Assembly: GCA_041441455.1 (NCBI GenBank)
Contig: JASDTB010000107.1
Span: 1 to 7,626 of the forward strand
DNA: 7,626 nucleotides
From: JAFIHK01 sp041441455
GTDB taxonomy: Bacteria; Bacteroidota; Bacteroidia; Bacteroidales; UBA932
Direction: 5' to 3'
The notes below the pieces were generated by a model that was given only the letters and a program-made list of their open reading frames with translations, did not search any database and was not told the origin of the DNA. The position numbers and the translations under genes are program-made. Shown here piece after piece: positions 1 to 7,185 of the stretch; positions within the stretch are counted from its first letter, which is position 1, and each line of letters begins with the position of its first letter.

Positions 1-6
1 GGAGTG

Positions 7-37
7 CAAAGGTAGATATTCTTTTTTTATTTCCAAA
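7..37 (-). promoter_or_regulatory. Bacteroidetes-type promoter reading leftward out of the window
   Basis: On the minus strand a TTTG (34-37) is followed after 19 bases by TACCTTTG (7-14). This matches the Bacteroidetes primary sigma consensus TTTG-N19-21-TAnnTTTG in both elements and in spacing. Transcription would start within the first few bases of the window and run leftward, so the gene it serves lies outside. It shares the intergenic region with the plus-strand tRNA-editing gene, which makes the two divergent. The motif match is seen directly; activity is inferred. Confidence 0.72.
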
Positions 38-163
38 TTTATTTCAGCTTTTTTTTAGAAATAATACTTAAAAATTGAAAGTAAAAAGTAACGTATTATA
101 AGGTATTAAATTTTTTAAAATTGTCAAATATTTTTAGAAAAAATAGATCCAAATAATTTAGAC

Positions 164-171
164 TATTTTTG
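164..171 (+). promoter_or_regulatory. Probable -7 element of the tRNA-editing gene
   Basis: TATTTTTG matches the Bacteroidetes -7 consensus TAnnTTTG and lies 19 bases before the ATG at 191, which would give a short leader of about 15 bases. No TTTG or TTG sits at the expected upstream distance (about 140-145), so only half of the promoter is supported. In such an AT-rich region a chance match is possible. Confidence 0.42.
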
Positions 172-190
172 TGGTGCTATAAAAAAGTCA

Positions 191-691
191 ATGTCAAGAA
201 TGGAAAGAAAGGAATCTGTACTCAAAAAACTAGAAGAATTAAACATTAAATACGAACTAATTTCCCATCCTCCTATTCCAACTATAGAGGAGGCGATGGT
301 TTATTGGAAGGATTTAAAGGGAATTCATTGCAAAAATTTGTTCATGCGCAATCATAAAGGGGACAAACACTACCTTATTTTGTTTGATGCGCAGATGCAA
401 ATTGCAATTCATGACTTGGAAAAAATTTTAAAACAGGGCAAATTAAGCTTCGCATCACCTCAGAGAATGGAAAAATATCTAGCTGTAGAACCTGGGAGCG
501 TATCTCCATTCGGTTTAATTAACGATCAAAAACATGAAGTGATCGTATTTATTGATAAAAAAATCGTTGGGACAGAAAATTTAACCTTCCATCCCAACGA
601 CAATAGATACTCAATATCCATTTCAAATGATTCTCTTTTCAAATTTCTCGAACATCAGACTAATAAATATGAAATATTAGACCTGTACTAG
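191..691 (+). CDS. YbaK/ProX-type prolyl-tRNA editing protein (Ala-tRNA(Pro) deacylase family)
   Basis: A 166-residue cytoplasmic protein made of a single YbaK/EbsC (aminoacyl-tRNA editing) domain, near full length for free-standing members. Family hallmarks are visible: an N-terminal helix followed by Y-x(4)-HPP-x(2)-T-x-EEA (residues 21-35), the CKNLF segment with the conserved lysine K48 that in this family contacts the tRNA acyl end, the GSVSPFGL loop (102-109), and the FHPN motif (133-136). Members of the ProX branch hydrolyse alanine wrongly attached to tRNA(Pro). From family knowledge, many Bacteroidetes use a ProRS lacking the inserted editing domain, so a separate editor makes sense. 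ATG 191 is the first start; a second ATG at 200 would also keep the whole domain. No Shine-Dalgarno is evident, as is usual in this phylum. The gene is alone on its strand and converges with the operon to its right. Exact substrate is inferred; another YbaK subfamily with different specificity is possible. Confidence 0.9.
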   Translation: MSRMERKESVLKKLEELNIKYELISHPPIPTIEEAMVYWKDLKGIHCKNLFMRNHKGDKHYLILFDAQMQIAIHDLEKILKQGKLSFASPQRMEKYLAVEPGSVSPFGLINDQKHEVIVFIDKKIVGTENLTFHPNDNRYSISISNDSLFKFLEHQTNKYEILDLY

Positions 692-719
692 TAAATATGA
701 AATATTAGACCTGTACTAG
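664..719 (+). repeat. Perfect 28-bp tandem duplication across the stop codon
   Basis: Bases 664-691 and 692-719 are identical, 28 of 28. The first copy encodes the last eight residues and TAG stop of the editing gene; the second lies wholly after the stop. Because 28 is not a multiple of three, the second copy is out of frame, but the base triplet after TAG is TAA, so the protein is unchanged. The junction creates the palindrome TACTAGTA (686-693). It is either a recent replication-slippage duplication or an assembly artefact. Confidence 0.93.
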
Positions 720-728
720 AGATCGAGA

Positions 729-1315
729 TTACTCAGTTTTGAAAAAGCCCGTAACACTTACAGGAGTTCCTTGTTCGCTTATACCCTCGACAACAACTCT
801 AAATGTACCTTTATAGTCGGGTAATTTTACCCGAATTACCTTTTCAGCATTACGATCTAACTTAACAACTGGATGCCAGTAAATGGTTTGTCTATAATCT
901 GGCATGTTCGAAGGTATGATTTCAGAAAGATTGTCTGTAATGATAACTGGATATGATATCCCCTTAAAGTTTTTAATTCTCAAATTAGGACCAAACTTAA
1001 AATCAGGATAATTACCAGTGTAAGTTATAAAGTTTACAACTCCTGTATGATTTGCGGCTCCTAAATAATAGCTTTTGTTATAGATAGTAAGCTCCTTAAC
1101 TTTCATAGGGTCATACGCAATGATCTTATTATGATCGAAGACAGGAATCCCGTCAATCAGCATCAAAGAGGTGCCTTTTGCGAATGCAAGTGAATTATAT
1201 GAATCTTCCCACCTAACTTGTAATTCATATATTTTACCTTCTCGTCTGAGACGCATTTCGGAAACGAACTCATTTACGACCTCTTGCATTTGCGTAAATC
1301 TAGTGTAGTCATCTA
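729..1315 (-). CDS. C-terminal part of the MG2/TonB-plug-like secreted protein (5' end lost in the assembly gap)
   Basis: The frame is open from the gap edge to a stop at 729, about 195 codons. It begins with DDYTRF just after the gap, upstream of the first in-frame ATG at 1289, so that ATG is internal and not a true start. DDYTRF followed by an E-V-V-x-E-F-V segment is a signature I recognise from large Bacteroidetes MG2-domain proteins. There it introduces a domain resembling the plug of TonB-dependent receptors: here LMLIDGIPVFD, a YDPMKVKELTIYN strand, YYLGA, and GVVNFITYTG. The C-terminal part (WHPVVKLD, then a strand-rich region with GTFRVVVEGISEQGTPVSV) looks like a terminal beta-sandwich. 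This is the second half of the gene starting at 2419, the last gene of the operon. Its 3' end faces the end of the convergent editing gene only 37 bases away, and I see no hairpin terminator between them. Function is unknown; a periplasmic or outer-membrane-associated role next to the receptor is inferred. Confidence 0.82.
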
Positions 1316-1325
1316 NNNNNNNNNN
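1316..1325. other. Assembly gap (10 N)
   Basis: Ten unknown bases interrupt the last gene of the operon. With ten bases the flanking halves are in different frames and the upstream half appears to stop at a TAG (1313-1315), which is an artefact. Continuity needs a true gap length of 3k+2 bases: one base completes an AGn codon (Ser or Arg) after KPF, and one completes an nTA codon (Leu, Ile or Val) before DDYTRF. Ten Ns is therefore probably a placeholder. Confidence 0.95.
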
Positions 1326-2419
1326 CTGAAAGGCTTTGTAGAAATCGCTGGATCGGGACGAACTGGAAGTAGTTCAAAAAGGGTGTCTAATGAATATCTT
1401 TTTGAGATTTGCATCTTTAAACTTCTCTCAATAAGCTTTTTCTCAATACTTTTATTGTAACTTAATTCAGTAAAATTAGAAGGTACGCGCCTTACAAATT
1501 GTTCATCGTATTCAACATAACCTTTGCTTGTTGTGTCAGAAGATAGAAATAGAGTTGCAACCTCCTTTTCACCAAAAATCCCTCGAGTAACAAACTTAAC
1601 ATTGCCTAATGAGTCTAATCTTGATGAATAAATTTCTGGTTGTGCTCCTTTAATTGATAAATAGACCATCGTACCAGTATAATTAGCAATTTTATCTTTT
1701 TCAACACCATAAAGTTTTCCTGAGATTGTTTCTCCTTCGTATTCAGGAATATTTTTTACAAGATCTCGCTTCCCTCCATTATTTTGTAAAAACATAGAGA
1801 GATTACTTGTTGGCACAAAATCTAATGAATCTTCGTAATAAACGGAGATGCTAACATTCGAAGACAATCCATTAAGAGATTTGATGGTAAAGTCATAAAA
1901 TCCAGTATTTTTCTTAAAGTTTTCACTAAAAATCAAAGAAAAGTCTTGATTTGCACTACCAATCATTGGTATCTCGGAATTTCTAGATGAGGATGTTTGC
2001 TGTTCTTCAATAATCTTTACACCCTTTTGCTTTTCTGGTGAGAGAGTATTAAAGATTGTAATCTCTTTCTGAGTAAAATCACTTGTTACATCTCCTTTAA
2101 GAGACTTAACATACGATATGATTTTATAGTTACCAGATGGAGCTGTAATAGGTATTTCCAGGTATCCACCTCCTCTTCCATCCATTATTGCTACTTTAGA
2201 AGCAGCTACCATTCCTCCTGCACCATGCAGTTCTGTATACAATATTCTATTTAATTTAGCTAATTCTGAATTTGAATTGTCTTCAAAACAGAAAACAGAT
2301 AAATAGACAAGGTCTCCTGCAACATATGTCTTTCTATCGGTAGAAACATATGCGGTCTCTTTTGCGAAAGCGCTCAAACAAAAAAGAGATAATATAATAA
2401 TGTTTAAAATTTTTCTCAT
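1326..2419 (-). CDS. N-terminal part of an MG2-domain secreted protein with plug-like C-terminus (3' end lost in the assembly gap)
   Basis: 364 codons are visible before the gap. Residues 1-19 form a signal peptide (MRK, a hydrophobic core, then AFA before KE). Residues 22-123 look like an MG2 macroglobulin domain: YVSTDRKTYVAGDLVYLSVFCF corresponds to the family's opening 'vyv-tD+-Y-aGE' strand, and SGNYKIISYV to its closing strands. A second beta domain covers about 157-215. IPEYEGETISGKLYG (224-238) opens a carboxypeptidase-like or Ig-like domain (about 228-295), with a DSLGNVKF turn near 269-276. ERSLKMQISKRY (331-342) precedes the plug-like half beyond the gap. Joined to 729-1315 the protein would be about 560 residues plus the gap. 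The start ATG lies 26 bases after the DUF4249 stop, supporting cotranscription. Bacteroidetes commonly encode such MG2/plug proteins, but their role is not established; surface-protein assembly or ligand handling is a guess. Confidence 0.83.
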
Positions 2420-2445
2420 AGTCTTAATTGTGATCTTTCATTATC

Positions 2446-3597
2446 TTAAATATGGTCGTTGGGCCAAAATACAGGTTTTTTCTTTGTACCATACATTCTA
2501 CAATCAGCGCAATTCCTGAAAACCCACATAGACTCACCCGTTTCCCTGAAGTATTGAATTACATCATATCCCATTTCGTAGTGCCCTAACCATTTTTTTG
2601 GATCAGGTACTTTTTCTTCTACGACCTCACAAACATCTAAATTTTTATAAAGATTAATCTCTCTTTCTGTTGCGAAGACTCTTTTCTTTGTCATTTTAGA
2701 AGCACTTACGTAGCCAAGCACAATTTCACTGCTATTTGCAATATTTCTAATATTACCTCTAAGTTCGCTTGGTTGTGGCGAGAAGATATCCCCTGTCTCA
2801 TTTGTGTTTTTCTTTAATGTCTCCCAAAACATATGAGCTTCTGCAGAGATTGATTTTTGGAAAACTTCAATTGAATAAAGAACAGAAATTCTTCTGTCTA
2901 ACCAGTCCATCCTAGTTAATGGACGTTTATAAACTCTGTTTTGAGACAAGTTAGAAGTATTGAATAATATAATCTCTGAAGATTTAGAAGTGCCCCAGCA
3001 GTAAAACTTATTATTATAATAATCTAAGTCTTTAATGGTTTTTGTTAAAGGATCGAACTCAACAGTAGCAAAGGTGTTTGCATGTACCTCCCAGTCTTCT
3101 TGATATGTCCATTTGTAAAACTTAAGTTCAGGATTAGGAGAGCTTGTAGTAACACTAAATGTGACAGCCTTCTTAACTGTATCTACATCGAAATTTACAT
3201 TTTCAATTTCAGGTGTATCTAAAGGCCTCATCAGAGGTGTTTCGTAACGCTTTTTATCAGGAGTGATTACGCATAATTTATACTGCCTCGACATATTTAA
3301 ATTTGTAGTTTGAGCCACATATTTAATTTCAGTTCCATTTACTTGAGTGGCCATGTATTTAAGCCCAGTATTGTCCTCTACCCATACAGTTGCCCCAGTA
3401 ATAAAGTTTCTGATAGGTTTAGCACTTAATTTTATAGACCTACTGATCATAAACTCAGAATTCTGGTTGGTAATAATATCACCTTCAATTACCAAAATAT
3501 TTTCTTGTTGCTCAAATCCTTTTGGGTCGAATGGAGTGATGCAAGCATTTGCCAGAATGGCGAAGAAAAATAATATATATAGATTTTTGAATTTCAT
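2446..3597 (-). CDS. DUF4249 family outer-membrane-associated lipoprotein
   Basis: 383 residues from the ATG at 3597, full length for the family. The N-terminus is a lipoprotein signal: MKFK, a hydrophobic stretch, then LANAC with Cys19 as the lipidation site (looser than the E. coli lipobox, normal in Bacteroidetes). DUF4249 hallmarks follow in order: NILVIEGDI soon after the Cys, GATVWVEDNTG in a first beta-sandwich domain, a YCW motif mid-protein, SVLYSIEVFQKSISAEAHMFWETLKKN, FSPQPSELRGNIRN, EIVLGYVSAS and KKRVFATE. The last 24 residues carry C363-x2-C366-R and end in PVFWPN, another family mark. DUF4249 genes usually sit beside a TonB-dependent receptor, as here, and are thought of as SusD-like partners that may bind substrate on the cell surface; the substrate is unknown. 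The upstream receptor ends TAA, then GTG ATG follows directly. GTG at 3600 could also start the protein, but the ATG gives the more usual start. The spacing suggests translational coupling. Confidence 0.9.
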   Translation of the reverse strand: MKFKNLYILFFFAILANACITPFDPKGFEQQENILVIEGDIITNQNSEFMISRSIKLSAKPIRNFITGATVWVEDNTGLKYMATQVNGTEIKYVAQTTNLNMSRQYKLCVITPDKKRYETPLMRPLDTPEIENVNFDVDTVKKAVTFSVTTSSPNPELKFYKWTYQEDWEVHANTFATVEFDPLTKTIKDLDYYNNKFYCWGTSKSSEIILFNTSNLSQNRVYKRPLTRMDWLDRRISVLYSIEVFQKSISAEAHMFWETLKKNTNETGDIFSPQPSELRGNIRNIANSSEIVLGYVSASKMTKKRVFATEREINLYKNLDVCEVVEEKVPDPKKWLGHYEMGYDVIQYFRETGESMWVFRNCADCRMYGTKKKPVFWPNDHI

Positions 3598-3600
3598 CAC

Positions 3601-6345
3601 TTAAAATTTAATGTTGTAATTGATGTAAGGAATTGGAGATCCGAAGATCGACAACATATAGCCTTTTATTGAACTACCCGAGTTTGCATCAAAGAAAATT
3701 GAATATGCATTTTTTCGACCAGTTACATTATATACTCCAAAAGTAATCGTACTATGTGTTAACCACTTTAAATAGTGGCTCGGCTCGATATTTACAGAAA
3801 GGTCTAGTCTAAAGTAATCAGGTATCCTATAAGAGTTCCTGTCAGAATAGAAAAATCTATAACCATTACCATAAAAATATTTACTAATAGGTACTGTTAT
3901 TGGTCTTCCTGTAGAGTAGTCAACATTCATAGAGACACTAAATCTATGTGTGAATCTGTAATTACCTACAACTTTAAAATCGTGAGGTTTGTCATAGGCA
4001 GCGGCATACCACTCTCCCCTATTTACAGCATTGTCTCCTCTATCAGATTTATCCCTCAACATTGTTTTAGAATAAGTATATGACATCCAGCCATTAAGTT
4101 TTCCTAAAGGTTTTTTAATCATAAACTCTACACCATATGCTTTACCTTCTGTGCGAACTACATCTCTCTCTATGGTAGGATTCATTGTTAATACAGCTCC
4201 ACTCTTGTAATCGAGATAATCATCCATACTTTTATAATATGCCTCCAATGATAACTCAGCTTTTGCTCTCTTTGTAGTTGTGTAGAGACCGAATGCTGCT
4301 TGCCAACCCTTTTGAGGGACAATGTTAGCATCACTTAACTTCCAAATATCTGTAGGTGAGATTGCTGTTGTATTTGAAAGCATATGTATATACTGTCTCA
4401 TACTGTTAAATCCAGCTTTTACAGAAAATAGATCTGTTATAGAATAGCGCATCGAAAGTCTATATTCAGGACCTCCATAAAATTTAATTGGTTTCCACTT
4501 ATCTTTATGGATATAATCAATAACGGTCGATTCACTTCTATCGCTCTCCGATGAATATGTGTAATAATCCTTAGGACCAAATGCACTAAAGAATGAGTAA
4601 CGCAATCCTAAATCTAAGGTTAGTTTATCTGTAAGATCCCATTTGTCGGAAATAAATAGTGCACCCTCAAATGCCTTCTCGTTCTGTAATTCTCTAGGAG
4701 TAACTAAAGATTCTGAACCTTCGGGCATGTATTTTCCAGGAGAGAGATCATATAGGGTCCCATTAAATCCATAAGAAATTGTATTCTTCTCGCTGACCAA
4801 CCATTTAAAATTACTCTTTAGAAACATCTGTCTGATAACAAAACTCATAGAGTATGAATTCACAGGATTCCCCTTATCGTACGTTGTATAATTATATTGA
4901 TCATATCCCGCAGACACAGTAAAATTATTTTTCTCGTTTAATTCACCTCTCCATTTAAGGGCCAAGTTCAAATTTTTATATGTATAGCTTGTGTCCATAC
5001 TAAATTTGAAGCCATCATGTGAGTAATATCCGTAAAAATAGAGTGTATTTTTAGAGTTAATTTTATGACTAAGAGAGCCACTAAGATCATAGAACGATGC
5101 TGTTCCGTTTCTATATTCGCTGTTATCTGGCAGTAGTTTTAAGATCCAGTCGGAATAAGTTGTTCTCGCTCCTATAATAAAGTTGGTTTTATTCTTAACA
5201 AGCGGCCCTTCAAGATGGAATCTGCCAGTTAAAAGGCCAATACCTGCAGATCCAGTAATTTTTTTACTATTCCCCTCACGACTATTAACCTCAAGAACAG
5301 AAGATATTCTACCTCCGTATTGAGCTGGAATTGAACTTTTATACAACTCTATATCGTTTACTATATCTGGATTAAATGCAGAAAACAGTCCAAAGAGATG
5401 GGTTGGATTATATATAGTACCTTCATTAAATAAGATTAGATTCTGATCAGTAGCACCACCACGAACATTAAATCCACCAGAGGCCTCTCCTACAGATTTT
5501 ACTCCAGGAAGAGTGAGAACGATTTTCATTACATCAGCCTCACCAAATGCTGCTGGTACTCTTTTTATTCTATCGATACGAACTTTTTCCATTCCTATCT
5601 GGCTACTTTTAAGGTTCTTCATATTCTCCGCAGAGACAACAACTCCTTTTAAAGCATATACTCTCTCCTTTAAGAAGATCTCTAAATTACCATCGTTGTA
5701 AACCTCCAATGAAAGAATGCTCTCCTCCATTCCATAACCACTTATTCTGATTTCATTTTTTCCAGGAGAAAGTATAATTCTGAATGTGCCATAAATATCA
5801 GACACTACTGAGTTTCCTGTTTTATTATTAACAACTACAGCACCTGGAACTGGCTCACCCGTGTCAATATTTTTCACATGGCCAGATAAAATGCATTTTC
5901 CACTCTTTTTTGGATACATTTTGTCGCCAATTTCATATACCTTATTTACAGACATAGCCTTAGAGTCCTTTCCAGTTAAATCAGAGATTCCATTTTCTGA
6001 CGATGAAGTGAGTGATTTTTCTGAGAAAAATCCTTCGGGGAGTGTCTTTATAAATCCAGTCCCTTTAAGGATAAATAGAGAACCATTATATACTGTAAGA
6101 GAATAATTATTCCTCTTTAGCTCATTTTCAATAGCAGTGATTACATCACTCTCTTCTGCATCAACAGAAAATTTCTGCTGATTTTTCTGCGATTCAGATA
6201 TAAAATAGACTTTAACTCCTACTCGTTTGCTAATTATTCCTGCAAGAGAATCTAGAGAGACATCCTTTAAAGAAACTTTAGGACTTTGGCCAAACAATGA
6301 AAACGTAATAGCCAAAGTAAAAATTATTGATAATATTTTTTTCAT
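3601..6345 (-). CDS. TonB-dependent outer-membrane receptor with STN and carboxypeptidase-like domains
   Basis: 914 residues. Residues 1-19 are a signal peptide (cleavage near LFG/Q). Residues 22-95 form an STN (secretin/TonB short N-terminal) domain: VSLKDVSLDSLAGIISKRVGVKVYF, then a second beta-alpha unit ending in SLFILKG. A linker of about 55 residues follows. Residues 152-227 are a carboxypeptidase-like regulatory domain (LSGHVKNIDTGEPVPGAVV, DIYGTFRI). ALKGVVVSAE (231-240) sits where the Bacteroidetes TonB box is expected. The plug spans about 246-356, with GGFNVRGGATDQN (290-302), LFGLFSAFNPDIV and PAQYGGRISSVLEV. The rest is a 22-strand-type beta barrel rich in alternating aromatic strands, ending in INYNIKF with a terminal Phe as expected for BAM recognition. 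It imports a bound ligand using proton-motive force through TonB. It lacks obvious SusC length, and its partner is DUF4249 instead of SusD. The substrate cannot be told from sequence. The gene lies 11 bases after the preceding gene and directly abuts DUF4249. Confidence 0.94.
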   Translation of the reverse strand: MKKILSIIFTLAITFSLFGQSPKVSLKDVSLDSLAGIISKRVGVKVYFISESQKNQQKFSVDAEESDVITAIENELKRNNYSLTVYNGSLFILKGTGFIKTLPEGFFSEKSLTSSSENGISDLTGKDSKAMSVNKVYEIGDKMYPKKSGKCILSGHVKNIDTGEPVPGAVVVNNKTGNSVVSDIYGTFRIILSPGKNEIRISGYGMEESILSLEVYNDGNLEIFLKERVYALKGVVVSAENMKNLKSSQIGMEKVRIDRIKRVPAAFGEADVMKIVLTLPGVKSVGEASGGFNVRGGATDQNLILFNEGTIYNPTHLFGLFSAFNPDIVNDIELYKSSIPAQYGGRISSVLEVNSREGNSKKITGSAGIGLLTGRFHLEGPLVKNKTNFIIGARTTYSDWILKLLPDNSEYRNGTASFYDLSGSLSHKINSKNTLYFYGYYSHDGFKFSMDTSYTYKNLNLALKWRGELNEKNNFTVSAGYDQYNYTTYDKGNPVNSYSMSFVIRQMFLKSNFKWLVSEKNTISYGFNGTLYDLSPGKYMPEGSESLVTPRELQNEKAFEGALFISDKWDLTDKLTLDLGLRYSFFSAFGPKDYYTYSSESDRSESTVIDYIHKDKWKPIKFYGGPEYRLSMRYSITDLFSVKAGFNSMRQYIHMLSNTTAISPTDIWKLSDANIVPQKGWQAAFGLYTTTKRAKAELSLEAYYKSMDDYLDYKSGAVLTMNPTIERDVVRTEGKAYGVEFMIKKPLGKLNGWMSYTYSKTMLRDKSDRGDNAVNRGEWYAAAYDKPHDFKVVGNYRFTHRFSVSMNVDYSTGRPITVPISKYFYGNGYRFFYSDRNSYRIPDYFRLDLSVNIEPSHYLKWLTHSTITFGVYNVTGRKNAYSIFFDANSGSSIKGYMLSIFGSPIPYINYNIKF

Positions 6346-6356
6346 CGAACTCAGGT

Positions 6357-7055
6357 TTAAAGTTTACTGTATTTCATCAGGCGAGAATAGAGAACATCAT
6401 AATTTACATTGAAAATATCGGTTCCCATTTCATTGTAAACCTTTTTGTAGTCTTGACGGGAAATTAATGCTAACCTTAGAAGACCTTTTCGTCCTCTGAT
6501 TTCGGTTACATTTTTCCCTTTGACAAAATAATACTTAATCTCTGGATCAAAATACTTGATTACAGACATTCCTGAGTTTGAAGATTGATCTATTTTCTCT
6601 TTATAATATTTTTTAACTGATTTAATGACACTACATTTTGATGTGCTGTGTAAAATTTTATAAAAACCAGGTTGTAGATGACCTTCAGTCTCTTTAATGT
6701 TGAGATATTTATATCCACCAAACTTTGCAGAGTCAATAAGTTCGCTCTTTAGCTTTACAATTTTTGATAAATCATTTGATTTTACATACAACTCATTTAG
6801 ATGAGAATTGAGATTCAATAATTGATTTGGGTAATAAAGTCCATTATACCACAAATCTCCTTTTTCGAATTCTTCTTTTTCTTCGTAAAATGTACCAGAA
6901 TAGACAAACCGGTAGGATAAAGGACGTTCTCCTCTTAATATTAATGCCTCATTTCCTGTAGTCTCAAGATAAAGCTCGACAGTCTCTTTATTTTGAGAGA
7001 ATAGATTAATAAAGCACAATAAATAAAACAAGGAGAAAAAACAGAGTTTTTTCAT
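6357..7055 (-). CDS. Secreted protein of unknown function preceding the TonB receptor
   Basis: 232 residues, first gene of the operon. Residues 1-20 are a signal peptide (MKK, very hydrophobic FF/LL core, LFSQ boundary), with no lipobox cysteine at the cleavage site, so it is probably periplasmic or outer-membrane-facing. The mature part resembles a conserved but unnamed Bacteroidetes pattern: FEKGDLWYNGLYYPN then a beta stretch with NELYVKS, SELIDSAKFGGYKYLNI, a PGFYKILHSTSKCSVIKSVKKYYKE unit, a Y-rich YYFVKGKNV strand, and a C-terminal segment (about 186-230) with RGLL/LALI then Y-K-K-V-Y-N-E-M and NVNYDVLYSRLMKYSKL. That last part recalls homologues ending in a 'K-K-x-I-K-x-Y-x6-F-x5-L-x-x-L-x-x-Y' helical tail. 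I have only a pattern-level recollection of this family and assign no function. It ends 11 bases before the receptor start and follows the operon promoter closely, so it is likely coexpressed with the receptor. Confidence 0.8.
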   Translation of the reverse strand: MKKLCFFSLFYLLCFINLFSQNKETVELYLETTGNEALILRGERPLSYRFVYSGTFYEEKEEFEKGDLWYNGLYYPNQLLNLNSHLNELYVKSNDLSKIVKLKSELIDSAKFGGYKYLNIKETEGHLQPGFYKILHSTSKCSVIKSVKKYYKEKIDQSSNSGMSVIKYFDPEIKYYFVKGKNVTEIRGRKGLLRLALISRQDYKKVYNEMGTDIFNVNYDVLYSRLMKYSKL

Positions 7056-7094
7056 TTTGTTTAGGTAGTTTAAGTTAGTTCAGTAAGTTTGATA

Positions 7095-7127
7095 CAAATG
7101 TAATTAATAATCTGAGATATACGTCAA
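7095..7127 (-). promoter_or_regulatory. Bacteroidetes-type promoter of the four-gene operon
   Basis: On the minus strand TACATTTG (7095-7102) matches the TAnnTTTG -7 consensus. A TTG (7125-7127) lies 22 bases upstream, close to the usual 19-21 spacing for the -33 element. The predicted start near 7088-7090 gives a leader of about 33 bases before the ATG at 7055. It is the best promoter match between the 5S terminator and the first gene. The remaining genes have little room for promoters of their own. Confidence 0.6.
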
Positions 7128-7185
7128 TTCTCAGTTTTAAAACATTGATACAATTAATTAGATGCAAAAAATAGAAAAATGTTGC

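Larger units (their letters stand above)
1..190. other. AT-rich divergent intergenic region
   Basis: No plausible coding frame is present. The stretch is made largely of A and T tracts. It contains a leftward promoter at its left edge and a -7-like element close to the tRNA-editing gene. I see no RNA gene, riboswitch or terminator in it. Confidence 0.6.

Noticed and set aside
692..728. Terminator between the convergent genes
   Set aside because: No GC-rich stem followed by a T run on either strand; only the palindrome TACTAGTA produced by the duplication junction.
1287..1289. ATG as the start of an independent 186-residue gene
   Set aside because: The frame is open and carries the family signature DDYTRF upstream of this ATG up to the gap edge, so the ATG is internal.
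3347..3604. Plus-strand open frame of 85 codons opposite the DUF4249 gene
   Set aside because: It is antisense to a well-supported lipoprotein gene, has no promoter, and its translation shows no domain; it is a shadow frame.
5513..6412. Three short plus-strand open frames opposite the TonB receptor and the first operon gene
   Set aside because: All lie antisense to conserved domains (plug, carboxypeptidase-like, STN) and have no recognisable features of their own.
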